A stretch of DNA of 64,000 bases, taken from Cellulosimicrobium cellulans. Lineage in GTDB: Bacteria; Actinomycetota; Actinomycetes; Actinomycetales; Cellulomonadaceae. Position numbers and translations under genes: made by a program. Under the pieces are notes generated by a model that worked only from the letters and a program-made list of their open reading frames with translations, did not search any database and was not told where the DNA came from. This document shows positions 43,054 through 52,017 of this stretch, piece after piece; position 1 is the first letter of the stretch; each line of letters begins with the position of its first letter. The stretch spans positions 1,364,001-1,428,000 of the forward strand of contig NZ_JAFBCN010000001.1 of the NCBI RefSeq assembly GCF_016907755.1, given 5' to 3'.

Positions 43054-45960
43054 ATGGGGTTTCCCGACATCCAGCTCGACCGACGAGGGTTTCTCACCGC
43101 GTCCGCCTACGCCGCGGGCGCCGTGCTCCTCGCCAACGGGGCGCTGGCCCCACGTGCCGCCGTCGCGCTGGCGGGACCGGACGCCCTGCCCGAGCGCGGA
43201 CTCTTCGACGCGACGCCGGGCCACGCCTGGACCGACGCGTTCCTCTCCGGCAACGGCGAGGTCGGCGCCATGGTCTACGGCACGCCCGACGCGGAGCGCG
43301 TCGTCCTCAACCACCACCGCTTCGTGCTGCCCAACGGCACCCGCGACCTGCCGCCGCCCGACCTCTCGGCGCGGTTCGCGTCCGTGCAGGACAAGGCTCT
43401 GGCCGGCGACTACCGGGGCGCGACCGAGGAGTTCACCGCCGGCTGGCACCTCCGGTGGACGCAGTCCTACCACCCCGGCTACGCGCTGCGCCTGGACGCA
43501 CCCGAGATGGCGGGAGCCACGGGCTACCTCCGGTCGACCGACTACCGGACGGGCGAGATCGTCCACTCCTGGACCGGGCCGGGCGGCACCTGGACCCGCC
43601 GGGTCTTCGTCTCGCGGGGCAGCGACGCCGTGGTGCACGTCCTCGTCCCGCCGGCCGGTCGCACGGTCGACCTCGTCCTCGGCGCCGACACGGCCCTCCC
43701 GGGGACCCCGAGCGACGTCGGCTACTCCGTCGCGACCCAGACGAGCGGCCGCAACGGCTACCTCACCGTGCGCGGGACGTACCCCGCGGGGCAGGGGGCG
43801 TACGGGTTCGAGGGCGTCACCCGCGCCGTCGTCACCGGCTCGGGCTCGTCGGTCAGCGCCGCGGGGCCGACGCTGGTGGTCCGTCGGGCGGCGCGCCTCG
43901 TCCTCCTCACGAAGCTCGGCCGCTACGAACGCGCCGGCGAGTGGGACGCGCGCCCGTTGCACTCTGCGCTCGCCGTGATGCTCGTCGACTACGACGCGCT
44001 CCTGCGCCGGCACCTCCCGGAGCACCAGGCGCTCGTCGACGGCTCGACGCTGCGGCTGGCCGTCCCCGACGCGGACCGGAGCCTGGACGCCTCGGGCCTC
44101 ACGGCGCGTCAGAACGCGCACCGCGCGGTGCTCGACCTCGCGCTGCTCGAGGCCATGTACGACTCGGGCCGCTACCTCTTCGCGAGCTCGTCGGGCGTCC
44201 TGCCCCCGCGGCTCACGGGCATCTGGAGCGGCGAGTGGGGGGCGGCGTGGGCCGACGACTTCACCACCGACGCGAACGTCAACCTCCAGGTGGCCGGCGG
44301 CAACATCCTCACGCACGACGCGGCCGCGATGCGCGGGTACTTCGAGCTCGTGCTCGGACAGCTCGACGACTGGCGGACGAACGCGCGCCGCCTCTACGGC
44401 GCGCGCGGCTTCCTCGCCCCCTCGCGCACGGACGGCGAGAGCGGGTACATGCTGCACTTCGACGCCGACTTCCCGGGGCACGCCTGGACCGGCGGCGCGG
44501 ACTGGCTGCTCTACCCCCTGATCGAGTACGTCCAGGTCAGTGGTGACCAGGAGTTCTACCGGACGCGGCTCGCTCCGGTGCTCATGGAGCTCGCGCTCTT
44601 CTACGAGGACTACCTGAGCCGCACGGACTCCGAGGGCAACGCGGTCTTCGTCCCGTCCTTCTCGATGGAGAACTCGCCGTCGTCGACCGGCGCGATGCTC
44701 TCGATCAACGCGACCGGAGAGATCTCTGCAGGCCGCCACGCGCTGCAGTCCGCCATCGACGCGGCGAACGCGCTCGGGGTCGAGCAGGGCGACGGGGAGG
44801 GCGTCGCGCGGTGGACGGCGCTCCTCGAGAGGATGCCGGGGTACGTCGTGAACGGCGACGACGCCCTGGCCGAGTGGTCGTGGCCGGGACTGACGGACCG
44901 GTACAACCACCGCCACGTCCACCACCTGTACGGCGCCTGGCCCCTGCACGAGCTCAACCCGGAGGACGAGCCGCGCCTCGCCCAGGCTGCGCACCGTGCC
45001 CTCGTCGTGCGGGGCGACGAGAACGTCTCGGGCCACGGCAGCCTGCACCGCGCGCTCGCTTACGCGCGTCTGAAGGACGGGAACGGCGTCCACGACAACC
45101 TGCGCAAGATCCTCGGGTCGAACATGGTGTTCCGCTCGTTCATGACGTCGCACAACCCCGAGCTGCACACGTTCAACGCGGACTCCGCGCACGCGATCCC
45201 CGCGGTGGTCGCGGAGTCCCTCGTCTGCTCGCGGCCGGGGTTCCTCGAGCTCCTCCCCGCGGTGCCGGACACGATCTCGTCGGGAGAGATCACGGGCGTG
45301 CGCGGGCGGAACCGCGTGCTGGTCGACACGCTCTCGTGGGACCTGGGCGCCCGCCGGGCGAGCGCTCGGCTCGTGTCGGCGGTCGACCAGGACCTCACCC
45401 TGGTGTCGCGCCGCGGCATCGTGTCGATCACCGTGAGCGGCGCGAACGCCACCGCCTCGCCGCTCGGACCCCATGCCCGCACCCTCGCCCTGCGCGAGGG
45501 CGTGCCCGTCGAGATCGAGATCGCGCTGTTCCCCGGTGCCTGCCGGCTCGTCAACCGCGCGAGCGGCAAGGTGGTCGACGTCGACGGTGCGTCGCGCGAC
45601 GACGGCGCCGGGGTCCTCCTGTGGCCGTGGAACGGCGCGGCCAACCAGCGCTGGCGGCTCCGCCCCGGCTACGGCGGCGGCTTCGCGCTCGTGAGCCTCC
45701 ACAGCGACAAGGCGCTCGAGAGCCCGGGCTCCGTCACGACCTCCGGGCACCCGCTCGCGCAGTGGACCGACGGCTTCAGCCCCAACCAGTGGTGGCGACC
45801 GGTGCCGGCGTCGTCCGGGGCGTACCGCCTGGTCAACGTCGAGACCGGCCTGTGCCTCGACGTCGCGGACGGCTCGACCGACGACGGCGCGTTCCTCGTG
45901 CACAACCCGGTCGACGCGACGGCGGCCAGCCAGGAGTGGCTGGTCGAGGCCGCGCCCTGA
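43054..45960 (+). CDS. Tat-exported GH95-type glycosidase with C-terminal ricin-type lectin module
   Basis: The 968-residue protein has a twin-arginine signal (DRRGFLTASAYAAGAVLLANG). The N-terminal domain begins with WTDAFLSGNGEVGAMVYGTP, typical of GH95. The (alpha/alpha)6 region contains FTTDANVNLQVAGGN (about 403-417) with the paired Asn residues that assist catalysis, VPSFSMENSPSSTG with the expected acid, and HTFNADSAHAIPAVVAE. GH95 contains inverting alpha-L-fucosidases and alpha-L-galactosidases. The last 130 residues (CRLVNRASGKVVDVDGASRD, then ANQRWRLRP and GLCLDVADGS) form a ricin-type sugar-binding module. The ATG at 43054 has GGAAGGA upstream. It would trim terminal L-sugars from plant glycans. 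Confidence 0.85.
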   Translation: MGFPDIQLDRRGFLTASAYAAGAVLLANGALAPRAAVALAGPDALPERGLFDATPGHAWTDAFLSGNGEVGAMVYGTPDAERVVLNHHRFVLPNGTRDLPPPDLSARFASVQDKALAGDYRGATEEFTAGWHLRWTQSYHPGYALRLDAPEMAGATGYLRSTDYRTGEIVHSWTGPGGTWTRRVFVSRGSDAVVHVLVPPAGRTVDLVLGADTALPGTPSDVGYSVATQTSGRNGYLTVRGTYPAGQGAYGFEGVTRAVVTGSGSSVSAAGPTLVVRRAARLVLLTKLGRYERAGEWDARPLHSALAVMLVDYDALLRRHLPEHQALVDGSTLRLAVPDADRSLDASGLTARQNAHRAVLDLALLEAMYDSGRYLFASSSGVLPPRLTGIWSGEWGAAWADDFTTDANVNLQVAGGNILTHDAAAMRGYFELVLGQLDDWRTNARRLYGARGFLAPSRTDGESGYMLHFDADFPGHAWTGGADWLLYPLIEYVQVSGDQEFYRTRLAPVLMELALFYEDYLSRTDSEGNAVFVPSFSMENSPSSTGAMLSINATGEISAGRHALQSAIDAANALGVEQGDGEGVARWTALLERMPGYVVNGDDALAEWSWPGLTDRYNHRHVHHLYGAWPLHELNPEDEPRLAQAAHRALVVRGDENVSGHGSLHRALAYARLKDGNGVHDNLRKILGSNMVFRSFMTSHNPELHTFNADSAHAIPAVVAESLVCSRPGFLELLPAVPDTISSGEITGVRGRNRVLVDTLSWDLGARRASARLVSAVDQDLTLVSRRGIVSITVSGANATASPLGPHARTLALREGVPVEIEIALFPGACRLVNRASGKVVDVDGASRDDGAGVLLWPWNGAANQRWRLRPGYGGGFALVSLHSDKALESPGSVTTSGHPLAQWTDGFSPNQWWRPVPASSGAYRLVNVETGLCLDVADGSTDDGAFLVHNPVDATAASQEWLVEAAP

Positions 45961-46084
45961 GGGCGCTCCTGACCCCTCCGGGCCGACCGGGTCAGCACCG
46001 CCGGACCCATGCACCACCCCACCCCACCCCCACCACGGGGACGGCACGACGGCGTCGTGCGCGCCCCCGAGAACGGAACCGACG

Positions 46085-49000
46085 ATGAAGTCCAGAAGAA
46101 CCGTGCCACCGCTACGGAGGCTCGCGGCCGCGACGAGCGCGACGGCGCTCGTCGCCTCCGGGGCGTTCGTGCTCGTCCCGGCGGCCACCGCGGCGACGCC
46201 CGACGTCGTCCTCGCGCCCAACCCCGCCTACGCGGGGACCGACTTCAAGGGCTGGGGGACCAGCCTCGTCTGGATGGCGAACGCCACCGGCGACTACCCC
46301 GCCGAGCTGCGGGACCAGCTCGTCGACATGGTCTTCGGTGACGACGGCCTGAACCTCAACATCGCGAGGTACAACGTCGGCGGGGGCAACGCCTCCGACG
46401 TCCCGGCGTACCTCCGGCCGGGCGGCGCGGTCCCCGGGTGGTGGAACCCCGACGCCCCGCTGAGCGACGACCAGGGACCCATCAGCTCGAGCTTCGCCGA
46501 CCGCGACCGCTTCCGCGCCGCCTGGACGGGCGACGCCGCGAGCGACTACGACCTCACGGCCGACTCCGCGCAGCTCGCCTGGGTCGCCGCGATCAAGGAC
46601 GACGTCGACACGTGGGAGGCGTTCAGCAACTCGCCCCCGTACTTCATGACGAACAGCGGGTTCGTCAGCGGGGGCCAGAACCCGGACCAGGACCAGATCC
46701 GTACCGACTCGGTCGACGAGTTCGCGAAGTACCTCAAGACGGTGGTGCAGCACGTCGAGGAGTCGCAGGGCATCGAGTTCGACACGATCGACCCGCTCAA
46801 CGAGCCGAACACCAACTACTGGAAGACGACGCTGGGCTCGGACGGTTGGCCCACCTCGGCGAGCAGGCAGGAGGGCGCGCACGCCGGCCCCGCCCTGCAG
46901 TCCCAGGTCATCGAGGCGCTCGAGGCCGAGCTGGCGAAGCCGGGCACGACGACGGGCGCGAAGATCTCCGGCCCGGACGAGACGAACCCGGGCCGGTTCG
47001 TCGAGGACTGGAACGGCTGGACGGCCGAGACGAAGGCGATCGTCGACCAGCTCAACGTCCACACGTACTCGACGAACGACCGCCACCTCGCCCGCGACGT
47101 CGCGAAGTCCACCGGCAAGCCGCTGTGGATGAGCGAGGTCGAGGGCAACTGGGGCGGTGACTGGTGGAACCCGGCCTCGATCGACAACGGCCTGGGGATC
47201 GCCGACCTCGTCAACGACGACCTGCGCGAGCTCGAGGCCGAGGCGTGGGTGCTCTGGCAGCCGGTCGAGGACCTCTACAACATGGAGAAGGTCGAGAAGA
47301 AGAACTGGGGCTCGATCTTCGTCGACTTCGACTGCGACGCCGAGGGGAACTCGGCGCGTCGTCTCGCGGACGGCGACCCCGACCCGTCGTGCGGCGTCGA
47401 GGTGAACTCGAAGTACAACACGCTCCGGAACTTCACCCACTACATCGAGCCGGGCGACCGCCTCGTCCGGGTGGACGACAACGACACGACGGCGGCGATC
47501 GACGGCGACGGCTCGGGCGCGACGCTCGTCCACACCAACCACGGCGACTCCGCGCGGACGGTGCAGATCGACCTGTCGATGTTCGGTGAGGTCGGACCCG
47601 GTGCGACCGTCACGCCCGTCGTCACGACCGCGTCGCCCGAGAGCGACCGCACGGCGAACGCCCTCGTCGCGGGCAGCCCGGTCGCGGTCGACCCGGAGAC
47701 GAGGTCGGCGGTCCTGACCGTCCCGGCGAGGTCGGTCACGACGTTCGTCGTCTCCGACGTCTCGGGCGTCGCGCCCGAGGCGCCGGCCCTGCGCGACGGG
47801 GCGACCTACACGATCACCGGCGTGCAGAGCGACCGACCCCTGGCGGCCGGAGAAAGCGGCGCTCGGCTGGCGTCGGGCGACCCGGACGAGGCGCGGTCGT
47901 GGACCGCGACGCGCGTCGGCGACGAGTCCGGCACCGCCCGTGACCGGTTCGTGCTGCGCACCGACGACGGGCGTGCGCTGGCGGCCGACGCGTCGGGCGG
48001 CACGACGTTCGCCACGGTGACGGACGAGGAGGCTGTGTCCGACGCGAGCGTGCAGTGGCTCATGACGTCGACCGACGGCAGGACCTTCTCCCTGCTCAAC
48101 GCGGCGCGCGGCCAGGTGCTCGACGTCGCCGACGCCTCGACGGACGCCGGTGCCAGGGTCGGCCTGTGGAGCTCGAACTGGGGCGCGAACCAGGCGTGGA
48201 CGCTCGACGAGCCGCGCGACGCCGTCACCGACTACACGAGCTTCCGGCCCGGCCAGGAGTGGCTCGACGACAACGGCCAGGTGATCCAGGCGCACGGAGG
48301 CCAGGTCGTGCCGTCGAAGGACGACGACGGCCGGACGATCTACTACCTCTACGGCGAGGACCGCACGAACGGCTACCACTCGGCGCCCGGAGTCCACGTC
48401 TACAGCTCGTACGACCTCTACAACTGGAAGGACCAGGGCGTGGCGCTGCGCGCCATGACCTCGACGGACCAGTTCGAGTCCGACCCGTACTTCCGGTCCC
48501 TCTACGGGAACTACACGCAGGCGCAGCGGGACGCGGTGTACCGCGACCTCGGCACGGTGCCCGTCGACGGCGTGACACCGCCGATCATCGAGCGGCCCAA
48601 GGTGATCTACAACGAGAGCACCGGCAAGTGGGTCATGTGGGCGCACATGGACGGCCCCTGGGGCGACTGGACCGCCCAGTACGCCAAGGCGCGCGCCGGC
48701 GTCGCGGTCGCGGACTCGCCGTTCGGCCCGTTCCGGTACATCGACAGCTACCGCCTGCACCACGCGCCCGCCGGCGACCCGACCAACAAGGCGGCCGGCA
48801 ACCCGGGGATGGCCCGCGACATGAACCTGTTCGTCGACGACGACGGGACCGGCTACATCATCTACTCGAGCGAGGAGAACGCGACGATGTTCATCTCCAA
48901 GCTCGACGAGGAGTACACCGGTCTCGCGACCGCGCCCGACGAGGCCGTCCTCGGCGTGGACTACAACCGCATCTTCGTCAACGAGTCGCGCGAGTCGCCC

Positions 49001-50365
49001 GCGATCTTCAAGCACGACGACCGGTACTTCCTCATCACCTCGGGCACGACAGGCTGGTCGCCGAACCCGGCGCAGTACGCGTCGTCGTCCGACCTCATGG
49101 GCACCTGGACCACGCACGGCGACCCGTTCCCGTGGTGGGCGCAGAGCAACTCCTGGAACTCGCAGCCGTCGTCGGTGATCCCGGTCGACCGCGAGAACGG
49201 GAAGTACGTCTACATGGGTGACCGCTGGAACGGCGGCGGGGACCTCAAGAACGCCCAGATGGTGTGGCTCCCGCTCAACATGGGCGAGGGCGGAGACTCG
49301 CTCGCCGTCGAGGTCTGGGACGAGTGGACGCTGGACGACCTCGACCAGTGGGCGGCGTGGGACGTCACGGGCGTGCCCGCGACGGTCCCGGTGGGCGGGG
49401 GCCTCGACGTCCCGACGGTGACGGTGACGCAGAACGGCACGGCGACGGAGCAGCCCGTGACGTGGCACGTCGCGGGGTCCTTCGACACGCCGGGCGTCGT
49501 CACGGCCACCGGAACGCTCCCCGGGTTCGGCGGTCGCACCTTCACCCGCACGATCCCGGTGGTGCCGGAGGGCCTGCGCTACGCGGTCAACGCGGGCGGC
49601 CAGCCGACGTCGGACTGGAGCGCCCTGACGGAGGCGGCCGCCGCGCGCGACCTCCTCAACAGCACGCCCGACCGGGCGCTGGGCGCCGACGGGGAGACGG
49701 GGGCGACCTGGGGCTACGAGAGCGACGGCAGCCGGAGCCACGGCTCCGTCGACGGCTCGATGTTCTCGACGCTGCGGTACGCCGTCGAGGGCCGCGACCT
49801 CACGTACCGGTTCGCCGGTCTGGAGGAGGGCCGCTACACCGTCTACGCGGGCTACGCGGACCCCTGGGACCAGTGGGACGACCGCGGCGCCCGGGTGAGC
49901 GTCAACGGCGCGGTCCGCGAGGAGGACCGGGACTTCGGGGCCGAGGACGCGGTCGGGACGTACGGCGACGTCGTCGTCGACTCCACGGGGGAGATCACCT
50001 TCTCGCTGAGCCCGACGCGCGGCGCCGACGTGCAGCTGAGCTGGGTCTGGGTCGTGCTCGACGAGCCCGCCGCACCGTCGCTGGACGTCACGGCCACGGC
50101 GGCGACGCGCTGCGTCGCGAGCGGGTCCGTCCTCACGGTGCGCGTGGACAACGCCGAGGACTCCCCGGTCGCGGTGACCGTGACGTCCCCCTACGGCACG
50201 CGGTCGTTCCCCGCGGTGGGTGCCGGCAAGGCCGCGTCGCACGTCTTCACCACCCGGGAGCGGACGCTCCCGCCCGGCACGGTCACCGTCCGGGTGAGCG
50301 ACGCCGCAGGGGGCACCGCCAGCAGGACGCTCGAGGCTCCCTACGAGGAGAGCAGCTGCGCCTGA
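46085..50365 (+). CDS. Secreted multidomain GH30-ricin-GH43 enzyme, probable arabinogalactan degrader
   Basis: The 1426-residue protein starts with a signal peptide (residues 1-37). A GH30-type barrel and its beta-domain span about 40-565: DFKGWGTSLVWMANATGDYP, LNIARYNVGGGNASDVP, acid/base Glu240 in TIDPLNEPNTNYW, nucleophile Glu351 in LWMSEVEGNWGG. A ricin-type module covers about 575-715. A GH43 five-bladed propeller spans about 720-1075 (HGGQVVPSKDDDGRTIYYLY, IERPKVIYNESTGKWVMWAH, MARDMNLFVDDDGTGYIIYS). A bacterial Ig-like domain (about 1095-1155), a malectin-like region (about 1165-1335) and a C-terminal beta domain complete it. The GH30 part resembles endo-beta-1,6-galactanases and the GH43 part resembles exo-beta-1,3-galactanases (subfamily 24); both act on type II arabinogalactan. 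The substrate is inferred, not shown. Confidence 0.85.
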   Translation: MKSRRTVPPLRRLAAATSATALVASGAFVLVPAATAATPDVVLAPNPAYAGTDFKGWGTSLVWMANATGDYPAELRDQLVDMVFGDDGLNLNIARYNVGGGNASDVPAYLRPGGAVPGWWNPDAPLSDDQGPISSSFADRDRFRAAWTGDAASDYDLTADSAQLAWVAAIKDDVDTWEAFSNSPPYFMTNSGFVSGGQNPDQDQIRTDSVDEFAKYLKTVVQHVEESQGIEFDTIDPLNEPNTNYWKTTLGSDGWPTSASRQEGAHAGPALQSQVIEALEAELAKPGTTTGAKISGPDETNPGRFVEDWNGWTAETKAIVDQLNVHTYSTNDRHLARDVAKSTGKPLWMSEVEGNWGGDWWNPASIDNGLGIADLVNDDLRELEAEAWVLWQPVEDLYNMEKVEKKNWGSIFVDFDCDAEGNSARRLADGDPDPSCGVEVNSKYNTLRNFTHYIEPGDRLVRVDDNDTTAAIDGDGSGATLVHTNHGDSARTVQIDLSMFGEVGPGATVTPVVTTASPESDRTANALVAGSPVAVDPETRSAVLTVPARSVTTFVVSDVSGVAPEAPALRDGATYTITGVQSDRPLAAGESGARLASGDPDEARSWTATRVGDESGTARDRFVLRTDDGRALAADASGGTTFATVTDEEAVSDASVQWLMTSTDGRTFSLLNAARGQVLDVADASTDAGARVGLWSSNWGANQAWTLDEPRDAVTDYTSFRPGQEWLDDNGQVIQAHGGQVVPSKDDDGRTIYYLYGEDRTNGYHSAPGVHVYSSYDLYNWKDQGVALRAMTSTDQFESDPYFRSLYGNYTQAQRDAVYRDLGTVPVDGVTPPIIERPKVIYNESTGKWVMWAHMDGPWGDWTAQYAKARAGVAVADSPFGPFRYIDSYRLHHAPAGDPTNKAAGNPGMARDMNLFVDDDGTGYIIYSSEENATMFISKLDEEYTGLATAPDEAVLGVDYNRIFVNESRESPAIFKHDDRYFLITSGTTGWSPNPAQYASSSDLMGTWTTHGDPFPWWAQSNSWNSQPSSVIPVDRENGKYVYMGDRWNGGGDLKNAQMVWLPLNMGEGGDSLAVEVWDEWTLDDLDQWAAWDVTGVPATVPVGGGLDVPTVTVTQNGTATEQPVTWHVAGSFDTPGVVTATGTLPGFGGRTFTRTIPVVPEGLRYAVNAGGQPTSDWSALTEAAAARDLLNSTPDRALGADGETGATWGYESDGSRSHGSVDGSMFSTLRYAVEGRDLTYRFAGLEEGRYTVYAGYADPWDQWDDRGARVSVNGAVREEDRDFGAEDAVGTYGDVVVDSTGEITFSLSPTRGADVQLSWVWVVLDEPAAPSLDVTATAATRCVASGSVLTVRVDNAEDSPVAVTVTSPYGTRSFPAVGAGKAASHVFTTRERTLPPGTVTVRVSDAAGGTASRTLEAPYEESSCA

Positions 50366-50408
50366 CCGGCCAGGTCCACGACCCATCGAGATCAAGGAGA
50401 CAAGCACC

Positions 50409-51035
50409 ATGAGCAGGAGAACGAGCATCGTCCGCTGGGCGGCGGTCGGGGCCGGCATCGCGACCTTCGTCGGGCTGACCGGCGTCGCGACGGCCGAGGA
50501 GCAGCACGGCGGGGGCGAGGTCGACGTCTCGGTCACCATCCCGGACGCGGGCACGTCCGGGGCGCTGGCCATGAGCGTGGAGAGCGCCGGCACGACCTTG
50601 ACCGAGAACGGCTCGACCGCGCTCGTCCGTCAGTTCACCGGCACGCTCCCGACCGTCACGATCACCGACACGCGTGCGGCGGAGGAGATCCCCGCCGGGG
50701 CGGGCTGGTACGTGCTCGGCACCGCGAGCGCGTTCGAGGGGACGGCGGGCCAGCCGGCGATCGGGCCCGAGCACCTCGGGTGGACGCCACGCCTGCTCGA
50801 CGGCGGAGAGGCGGGACTGGTCGCCGAGGGCGAGCCGGTGCAGACCGTGCTGGACACCGAGGCGGACGACCCCTTCGGCCTCGTCGACCAGGAGCTCCTC
50901 GCGCTGGCCATCGACTCGCAGGAGATCGCCGCCGAGGGCCGCTGGACGGCCACCGCGGACCTCGTCCTGCGGACGGCCGCCGACGTCGACCCGGGTGAGT
51001 ACACCGGGGTCGTGACGCTCTCGCTGTTCGAGTAG
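50409..51035 (+). CDS. Small secreted protein, WxL-like, unknown function
   Basis: The 208-residue protein has a signal peptide (IVRWAAVGAGIATFVGLTGVATA) and a mature part predicted to be all beta. It starts EVDVSVTIPDAGTSGALAMSV and ends WTATADLVLRTAADVDPGEYTGVVTLSLF. The DPGEYTGVVTLSL ending recalls secreted actinobacterial and WxL-type surface proteins that attach to cell wall or to larger enzymes, but the match is loose. An AAGGAGACAAGCACC site precedes the ATG. It lies 43 bp after the GH30-GH43 gene and probably shares its transcript, which suggests a helper or scaffold role. Confidence 0.72.
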   Translation: MSRRTSIVRWAAVGAGIATFVGLTGVATAEEQHGGGEVDVSVTIPDAGTSGALAMSVESAGTTLTENGSTALVRQFTGTLPTVTITDTRAAEEIPAGAGWYVLGTASAFEGTAGQPAIGPEHLGWTPRLLDGGEAGLVAEGEPVQTVLDTEADDPFGLVDQELLALAIDSQEIAAEGRWTATADLVLRTAADVDPGEYTGVVTLSLFE

Positions 51036-51038
51036 GCG

Positions 51039-51977
51039 TCACCGACCACCGGGAGCAGCGGTCCCCGCCGCGGCCCCGGTCCCGGCCCGTCGCCCCTGCG
51101 GGCGGCCGGCCGGGACCGGGGCCGTCGTCGGTGACGAGCGAGCCGTGCAGACGCGGACGGCGGAGGCCAGCCCCCCGTCCCCGTACGTCACCTCGGGGAG
51201 CGGGACGCGGGGGTCCTCCGCGAGCAGCGCCTCCCACGTCGCCCGGAGCTCGATCGCACGACTCTCGACGCCCAGGATCGCCTCGCTCAGGTGCCGTGCG
51301 AACACTCCGCGGTGCTTGTCGATGATCCGCCCGTAGATCTCCAGGCGGCTGCTCATGGAGCGCACGTTCGCCGAGGCCGGAGCGGTCCGGTACCGGATCA
51401 GCGGCTCGGGCACGATCGCGACCCGACCGCCCGCGCCGAGCAGGCCGAGGAAGAAGTCCCAGTCCTCGAACCCGTCGAGCATGGTCTCGTCGTACCCGCC
51501 CGACGCGTACCAGGCGTCGTGGCGCAGCACCGCGGTGGCCGGGCACGCGTTGCGGTGGAGGAAGTCCACGACGGCTCCGCCGCCCGGGCGCACGACCGTC
51601 TCGAGCACACCATGGGTCCGTAGCCACGACGAGGCCGCGACGACCGACGCGTCGGCGTCGAGGAGCGCCGTCGTCCGCTCGAGGAACGTCGGCTCCATCT
51701 CGTCGTCGCCGTCGAGCACGGCGACGTACCCGGTGTCGGCGAGGGCGATGCCGATGTTCCTCGCCGCGGACACGCCGGCGTGCGGCACCCTGACGACGCG
51801 CGCCCGTCCCGACGCGGCGATCTCGCTCAGCACGTCCTGGGACTCGGGATCGGTCGAGCCGTCGTCAACGACGACGACGGACCGAGGCGGGAGCGTCTGG
51901 CGGGTGACGGACGCGACGGCGGCGTCCACGAGCCCGCGCTGGTCGTACGACGTGACCACGACGCTGACGTGCGGCAA
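51039..51977 (-). CDS. Glycosyltransferase family 2
   Basis: The 312-residue GT-A fold enzyme has VSVVVTSYDQRGLVDAAVASV at the start, VVVVDDGSTDPESQDV, the metal-binding triad in AVLDGDDEMEPTFL, and a later DGFEDWDFFLGLLGAG block with the probable catalytic base. It has no membrane helices. The last 35 residues are low-complexity (PVPAGRPQGRRAGTGAAAG) and encoded across a strong hairpin at 51071-51124, so the natural C-terminus may be disturbed or overlapping a terminator. It follows the DeoR and ROK genes on the same strand. Confidence 0.83.
   Translation of the reverse strand: MPHVSVVVTSYDQRGLVDAAVASVTRQTLPPRSVVVVDDGSTDPESQDVLSEIAASGRARVVRVPHAGVSAARNIGIALADTGYVAVLDGDDEMEPTFLERTTALLDADASVVAASSWLRTHGVLETVVRPGGGAVVDFLHRNACPATAVLRHDAWYASGGYDETMLDGFEDWDFFLGLLGAGGRVAIVPEPLIRYRTAPASANVRSMSSRLEIYGRIIDKHRGVFARHLSEAILGVESRAIELRATWEALLAEDPRVPLPEVTYGDGGLASAVRVCTARSSPTTAPVPAGRPQGRRAGTGAAAGTAAPGGR
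51071..51124 (+). terminator. 17-bp hairpin inside the end of the glycosyltransferase gene
   Basis: CGGCCCCGGTCCCGGCC at 51071-51087 is perfectly complementary to 51108-51124, with a 20-base loop. It lies 36 bases past the stop of the rightward secreted-protein gene, a good terminator position for that operon. It is also within the coding tail of the leftward glycosyltransferase. Confidence 0.75.
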
Positions 51978-52017
51978 CTGCTCTCCTTCGCGTGGCGGGC
52001 CGGGCCAGGGGCCGTCC

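Noticed and set aside
42907-46221. An open frame of about 1100 codons on the minus strand opposite the GH95 gene
   Set aside because: Same GC-driven shadow pattern; no family match and no ribosome-binding site. The plus-strand frame carries the Tat signal and GH95 motifs.
46112-50593. A 1493-codon open frame on the minus strand opposite the GH30-GH43 gene
   Set aside because: Low-complexity Arg/Val/Asp product with no recognisable domain. The plus-strand frame has complete catalytic motifs.
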